Assembly (NCBI GenBank): GCA_007115705.1
Contig: QXEO01000411.1
Location: 5,929,702 to 5,993,701, forward strand
Direction: 5' to 3'
DNA length: 64,000 bases
DNA from: Dactylis glomerata
Taxonomy: Eukaryota > Streptophyta > Magnoliopsida > Poales > Poaceae
A program made the position numbers and the translations under genes. The notes under the pieces were generated by a model. That model did not search any database. It was not told where the DNA came from and saw only the letters and a list, made by a program, of their open reading frames with translations. Positions 59,393 through 64,000 of this stretch are shown in pieces; the stretch's first letter is position 1, and every line of letters begins with the position of its first letter.

Positions 59393-60460
59393 GCAAGCCA
59401 TCTAAACTTGATGCATATCTGAATCCTATGCACTCAATTTGCAGGTTGCATAAAGGTTTACTAAATTACATGTTTTCATATTGTTATAGCTCTTGTAGCA
59501 ATTATATTGTTGGCTCATGCTCCACAAGCCAATTTGATATCATCCTTCGAGATGACCCCTTTGAACACCTATTCTTTACCCTTGTAGTAGTGGCTTGTTG
59601 ATTAGCAACAAAGCCCTTGGGAAACTTCTAGTGGAGCCAAAAACTCTAGGATGGGAACAGTCAAACAAAAGTTTTGAAAATGTTTTCGAAAACCTTGGAG
59701 TAGTATCTACTTCGATGAAATGTTTTCAAAAATGTTTTGAACAAAGGTGGTTGGTCATGGAGGAAAAAGGAGTGGTGGTTTTAAAAAGGACATTGGTGAT
59801 TATGTATTCACCCGGGGCAATTAAACTGTGCAACCACATTACCCCGGTATGGGACGGGGCTTAATTTGAAGTTTATTTGCTTTAGTGCAAGGAGCCTCAC
59901 ACTATATAAGGGTTTGTAGGACCCCGGAATCTGGGTTGTCGCAAGGGTATGGGCAATAGTGAATCGGGATCCTTTGGGATTTATCCGGTCGGAAGACACT
60001 TGGCTTCTCCCGCCGTGGCACTAGAGCTACACTCGAGAAGATGGAGGTAGGCTACCAGGGTTTGCCGGGGAGGTTAACTCCACAGGGCAGGCACCCGTAC
60101 TAAGGTAGGTAGATGGAAGACTCTGTTCGATTATTCGAACCCCGCATACTTGTGTATGACGGTCCGTGGTGGTATCCCAGCGGATTTATCGAATCTTGTG
60201 GGTAAAGTGTACAACCTCTGCAGAGTGTAAATCTATTCGAATAGCCAAGTCCTCGGTCATGGACGGTTGAACTAGTTGTTGCCTAACCCAATGTCAGGTT
60301 TTTTGTTTTTCAAAAGTGTTTTCAGAAAAATGGAGTAAGGTGCCGGACGGAGTACTCGGAGGGTACTGCCGTGGCACGGGTATGGTTTGGAGTACTTGCA
60401 GGGTACCCTCTTTCCTAGAGCTTTTACTAAAATGGTTTTATAAAAGTCTTCTTTAATAAG

Positions 60461-60491
60461 GATATAGAGATGTCGTATGACATGCTATATC
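60461..60491 (+). repeat. Conserved LTR hairpin (A, 3' LTR)
   Basis: GATATAG 60461-60467 and CTATATC 60485-60491 form a 7-bp stem around ATGTC-GTAT-GACAT. Confidence 0.6.
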
Positions 60492-60645
60492 GACAAGAGA
60501 AACTATGTTTAGTATTGAGCAAACTAGACTAGAGCCTTTCACCTTGCTACAGCCAAATAGCATGCAACTTGGTCCTCTTAGGTGGTTTGCGAGTACAATT
60601 CCAAAATGTACTGAGGGCTTTGTTCCTGGCTATTAACTTGGTCAG

Positions 60646-60704
60646 ATTACGGTGAAGATTACGATGATGATGGTGAGGAGTTCGACGACGCCGGTGCGAA
60701 CTAG
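60646..60704 (+). other. Putative LTR exon 3 (A, 3' LTR)
   Basis: 59 nt after CTATTAACTTGGTCAG. With the base left by exon 2 it reads DYGEDYDDDGEEFDDAGAN and stops at TAG 60702-60704. Confidence 0.52.
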
Positions 60705-60971
60705 GATCCGTCTCCCTGTCAGTCACCTGTAGGGTAGAGGCATGACACGAGCTACCGACGCTACTATTGTTTCCGCTGCAATGCTTAGTGAACTTGCCCT
60801 GCGTGGCATTTGAATTCGGCCAAGTGGCCATGTAAGACTATTTAAACTCGTTATGTAATGGATGATGTACTCTGTAATGCCAACTCTGTTATGTGGATTC
60901 ACGACGGTCTTCCTGGGATCGTGAATTGTATGCATAACGGGAATCTCGGGTGGTAAGCCGGGGTCCCCACA

Positions 60972-60976
60972 GCTCT
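60972..60976. repeat. Target duplication GCTCT, right copy (element A)
   Basis: Second copy, directly after the 3' LTR end. Confidence 0.92.
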
Positions 60977-61650
60977 ACCACGACGACGATGCTAACGACC
61001 CTGTTGGTTGCTGCCATTTAGAGTAACATGGGCTCTTGGTCTTTGGGAGCTGCTAGGACTGGTGTTGTGGACAACACGCTCTTCAGGTCCTTTAGCGCAG
61101 CGTCTGCCTCGTCGGTCTAGACGAATTCGTCTGACTTCTTCATCAGCTTGTAGAGTGGCAAAGCCTCTTGCCAAGGCAACTAATGAACCTACTCACGACT
61201 GCCACGCAGCCCGTGAGTCGATGTACGCCCTTCAGGTCATTAGGTCGGGAGATGTCAAAGATAGCCTTGATTTTTTCTGGGTTGACTTCAATTCCGCGGT
61301 GGGAGACAATGAATCCTAGGAGTTGTCCTGCCGGGACCCCGAAGACGCACTTCATGGGTTGAGCATCATGTTGTACTTCCTTAGGTTGTTGAAGTTCTCT
61401 TGTAGATGTGCTATGATGTTGCCCTGCTTCTTGGACATGACGGCAATGTCATCCACGTAGGCGTGGATGTTGCGACCGATTTGGTCTGCCAGGCTCTTTT
61501 GCGTAGTGCCCTGGTAAGTTGCTCCTGCATTTTTTAGACCGAAGGGCATCGCTACATAGCAGTATGTGCCATAAGGTGTGGCGAATGAGGTAGCAAGCTG
61601 GTCAGATTCCTTCATATTTTTATGGTGGTAGCCCAAATAGGCATATAAGA
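60977..61650 (-). pseudogene. Reverse transcriptase fragment of old Ty3/Gypsy element F, part 1
   Basis: The minus strand reads DQLATSFATPYGTYCYVAMP, FGLKNAGATYQ, then the catalytic box AYVDDIAV (about 61463-61446, both Asp kept) and GFIVSHRGIEVNPEKIKAI, typical of Tat/Retand (RIRE2-like) pol. The segment that aligns with the motif MDAYSGY at the far end reads LYAYLGY, so the first catalytic Asp is gone. Beyond about 61200 it decays through frameshifts. It continues at 22784 on the other side of A. The upstream RT, protease and gag zinc-knuckle part is missing at 61650. Confidence 0.85.
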
Positions 61651-62117
61651 GCATGTCTAACAGAGCCCTTAAAGCTCCGGCACCCATATAATATCGGCCG
61701 TTTCACGGGTTATGGGCCGCGCATGCGAGCTAGTGGAGCCCGTGAACGGCTTGGCCCGTAAAAAAATTTCACGGGCACCCATACTCGGCCCGTTCAGAAC
61801 GGTACAAGTATCGGCTCGAGCGGCAGAGACGGGTCAAACCCGTACTCCCTCCGCCGCGAACCCTAGCCGCCGCCACCCCTTATTTAGCTCCGGTGAGGAA
61901 TTAAACCACCTTCCGGCGATAGATCGATGGCGACGAGGAGCGGCAGCTCGGGCCTCGGCGGCGGCCATGCTGGTGGGGGGGGAGGAGGAGGCGGGGGTGG
62001 CCGGCAAGCACCCGGCGGCAACGAGGAGGAGGAGAGGCGCTGCATCCGTTCCGTCGCCGCCAAGAAGCGGGCGAGCCGGCGGTGGACCAACTGGGGAAGA
62101 ACCCCCCACCTTCGTGG
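61651..62117 (+). mobile_element. Foreign segment in F: possible PIF/Harbinger end with promoter and Gly-rich gene start
   Basis: F's coding sequence stops at a TAA followed by GAGCATGTCTAACAGAGCCC, a terminus of the kind seen in grass PIF/Harbinger-like elements. GC-rich sequence, AACCCTAGCC and TTATTTAGC follow, then ATG at 61927 in CGATCGATGGCGACGAGG, opening a frame of 70 codons with a Gly run and KKRASRRWTNWG. F homology resumes near 62118. No right-hand inverted repeat is found, so truncation or deletion is likely. A captured host promoter and first exon is the alternative. Confidence 0.4.
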
Positions 62118-63736
62118 CATATCGCAGAATTCATCGTAAGACACAGGGGCAGTTGGTGCGGCTACAGGAGTCGTAGAGCTCCTCTGCAGGCCGCTGCCAG
62201 TACCACGTCCCCGACCGTGTTGTCCACTTTGTCCTTTCTTGGAGAAGGTTGTTGCCACCATGTCCGGAGTATGCTGTTCTTCAAGCGGACTCTTCCTTTT
62301 GTTGTTATTCCGCTTTCTAGTATCTTGGATAGTGGATGCCTTTAATGATTCGCGGGCATCGTCATCGGCGGCCGCGTAGTTACTGGCGATGGAGATCATG
62401 GAGTTCATGGTCAGTTTTCCCTCGTTCCTTTCTCATAACAGGCGATGGCGGAGCAGCTGGCCTCTTTCCAAACTATCGATGAAAGCAAGGATGGCGGATT
62501 CATCAGTTACCTCTTCCCAGGAGTTCTTCATATCCAACCACCATGCAAGGAAGGTTTGGGAGGTCTCGTCATCTGCCCGCCGGCACCGTTGGAGGTCTCC
62601 GATGTTGTGAGGTCGCTTGTATGTGCCCTGAAAGTTTTCAATGAACGCAATCTGCATGTCAAACCAGGTTTGGATGAAATTTGCCGCCAAGTCATTGATC
62701 CACTGCCATGCCATGCTGGATAGCATAAGGGGCAGATAGCGGACAACAACATTGGGTGAACCTCCAGCAAACTGCACTGCGTTGGAGGTCTTCTACATCG
62801 TCGACTCTGTTGTACTGGCGGATGTTCTTCTCGATCTTGAACCCATGTGGTATGGGCTCATCACGGATCCGCTGGCCAAAGCATTTAGGGCCGAGGAAGA
62901 AGGCCGTTTGAGACTGGGCAATCTCGTTTAGGTGGGTGCGCGCATCGTAGGTCTTTTGCTGTGGTGGATCCTTCGAGAGCTGCAGGACCTGGCCGGACCG
63001 CCACCACCACCATGGGGGCTGCTTGGCGGGGATGGGGAGGGCTCATGCCTCTTTATGCTGTCGACGCCCTAGGACTGATCTCGGCAACTGCGATGGCTTC
63101 CCTCTGCTTGACGTGGAGCTGGATCTTTCTGATTCTCGTCATGGCAGCGGGATCCTTGCCCTTTGTCATCGCGGCGGCGTGATGGGCAATCTTTATCTTT
63201 GTCGCCGCTGCGTTGCGCGCCGTCATCATGTCAAGATTGTTCCCTTTGCCTAGATCTACCGTCACGTCTAGCTTCCCATCATGGCGGGCTTCGTCCCCTC
63301 TTGCCTTTGTTTGCACGTATGACGATTCCTCCCTGAGGGATCTCGAATGTCTTACACTTTGGTAGTGGCATATCGGTCTTATGGCGGGGATCAGCTTCGT
63401 CTTGATGGTATCTGCCATATGCAGGGTAACTCTTGCGAGGTGGTGAGGGATTTCTCTGCGGGCCTTTGCCGTGTGGCCTATCATCAGAAGATATTGGAAT
63501 AGCGTCGGCCCTGTTACGAGTGTCTCTCCTTTGGACCTCTCTAGATCCGATACAAGATTCGTTATTAGGTCGAGCACCATCATAGACATCTCCTCGGGTT
63601 TCAGTGGCGGCACTGGATCAACACAACATAGCATCGGAGGCAAGGCTTGGCGATGAGGTGGCCTTTTCCTGTTGTACCAATGCTTTGGTCATTAGTTTTA
63701 CCACCGTTTCTGTAGCTTCCGGGGTTCGCTTATTTT
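62118..63736 (-). pseudogene. gag region of element F
   Basis: Minus-strand frames: 63643-63053 (charged, K/R/H-rich N-terminal part), then a broken stretch with RIRDEPIPHGFKIEKNIRQY around 62880-62800, then 62777-62433 with NFQGTYKRPHNIGDLQRCRR and AILAFIDSLERG, the capsid pattern of RIRE2-like gag. A Gly/Arg-rich region near 62220 and SYDEFCDMP at about 62120 follow. Frameshifts and stops interrupt it. Confidence 0.7.
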
Positions 63737-64000
63737 TGTAACACCCCAACTTTTCTAACCATGTTTAAGTAGTGTTTAGTGAACCAAAAATGAGGGCCAA
63801 CAAAAACTTTTTGTGTTGACCTCTAGAAATGATGTTTCTTGCCTGTTTGTCTTGGTTGTTGCATTAAGGATGTCTGTTTGAGTTGCTTGTTGAACAAGAT
63901 TCTATGAACCAACACAATCCTTATGCCCTTGTGATCATGCCATTATTTATACTTCTAGCTATTTTCCAAAAACATTATCTTGGCAACCTCTCATTCTCCA
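63737..64000 (+). mobile_element. Start of another S-family LTR, cut by the window end
   Basis: TGTAACACCCCAACTTTTCTAACC followed by AATGAGGGCCAACAAAAAC, the same order as the first 260 bases of the solo LTR and E's LTR (reverse strand from 7223 and 11082). It interrupts F. Whether it is a full element or a solo LTR cannot be seen. Confidence 0.85.

Larger units (their letters stand above)
22785..60971 (+). mobile_element. Element A: RIRE3/RIRE8-like Tekay chromovirus with nested insertions
   Basis: A Ty3/Gypsy element spanning 38.2 kb because of nested insertions (two Helitrons, B and C); its own sequence is about 15 kb. Order: 5' LTR (three pieces), primer site for initiator tRNA-Met, orf0, one gag-pol frame (gag, zinc knuckle, protease, RT, RNase H, integrase, chromodomain), polypurine tract, 3' LTR. 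The C-terminal chromodomain and the extra frame before gag point to the Tekay lineage and to rice RIRE3/RIRE8. GCTCT duplications flank it. Coding capacity is dead: about 14 in-frame stops, two frameshifts, and lost catalytic residues in RT and integrase. Confidence 0.93.
56510..60971 (+). mobile_element. 3' LTR of A, uninterrupted, 4.46 kb
   Basis: TGTAACACCCTACTGTTTG ... GGGGTCCCCACA. It shows the empty sites for the Helitron (about 59093) and for B (about 60245). Gene-like layout: TATAAAA 57770, leader, donor CCCTCG/GTGAGC with GT at 58190-58191, a 1125-nt intron, exon 2 59315-59392, GC donor at 59393-59394, a 1253-nt intron, exon 3 60646-60704. It lacks two segments of roughly 90-100 bases present in the 5' LTR. 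Confidence 0.93.

Noticed and set aside
61884..62408. 174-codon minus-strand frame as one protein
   Set aside because: It fuses F's gag end with the antisense of the inserted Gly-run segment; the proline run is the complement of the GC-rich insert.

Overview
The window is repeat-rich plant nuclear DNA from a grass. Every recognisable coding stretch belongs to a transposable element, and I see no intact host gene, rRNA, tRNA gene or CRISPR array. The grass assignment rests on element types: RIRE3/RIRE8-like chromoviruses with an extra upstream frame, an Athila/Sabrina-like element with a tRNA-Asp primer site, CACTA, Tourist-like and TRIM elements, and GC-rich LTR promoters. The element starting TGATACGTCTCAAACG resembles families I know best from Pooideae; the species cannot be named.

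Layout. 1-1372 is the 3' end of a CACTA transposon. 1373-13746 is a broken minus-strand LTR element (E). Its LTR is split by a solo LTR of the same family (1580-7223, duplication GTCAC), and its body holds a Tourist-like element (12868-13586). 13747-19666 is the 3' end of a Tekay-type chromovirus (D): an integrase/chromodomain fragment plus its LTR. 19667-22412 is a poorly assigned stretch with an LTR (G) that carries a 279-bp TRIM (21253-21531).

22413-22784 and 60977-63736 are two halves of an old minus-strand Ty3/Gypsy element (F), split by a 38-kb insertion, element A (22785-60971, duplication GCTCT). A is a decayed RIRE3-like chromovirus. Its 5' LTR was hit by a Helitron (25436-30036, with a second Helitron of the same family inside it) and by a young giant-LTR non-autonomous element B (31171-41614). 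Its orf0 was hit by C (42880-50981, duplication GAGGT). A further LTR starts at 63737 and runs out of the window.

The most interesting signal lies inside the long LTRs. Solo S, E, D and both LTRs of A share a gene-like layout: a GC-rich leader, a GTGAGC-type donor (GC in the solo LTR), a 1.1-1.3 kb AT-rich intron and an exon of exactly 78 nt. Where the rest of the LTR survives, a second intron of about 1.1-1.4 kb and a 59-nt terminal exon ending in a stop follow. B has the same layout with a 108-nt exon. Joining the two exons keeps one frame and gives a small, very acidic peptide. I infer that these LTRs carry, or descend from LTRs that carried, a spliced small gene.
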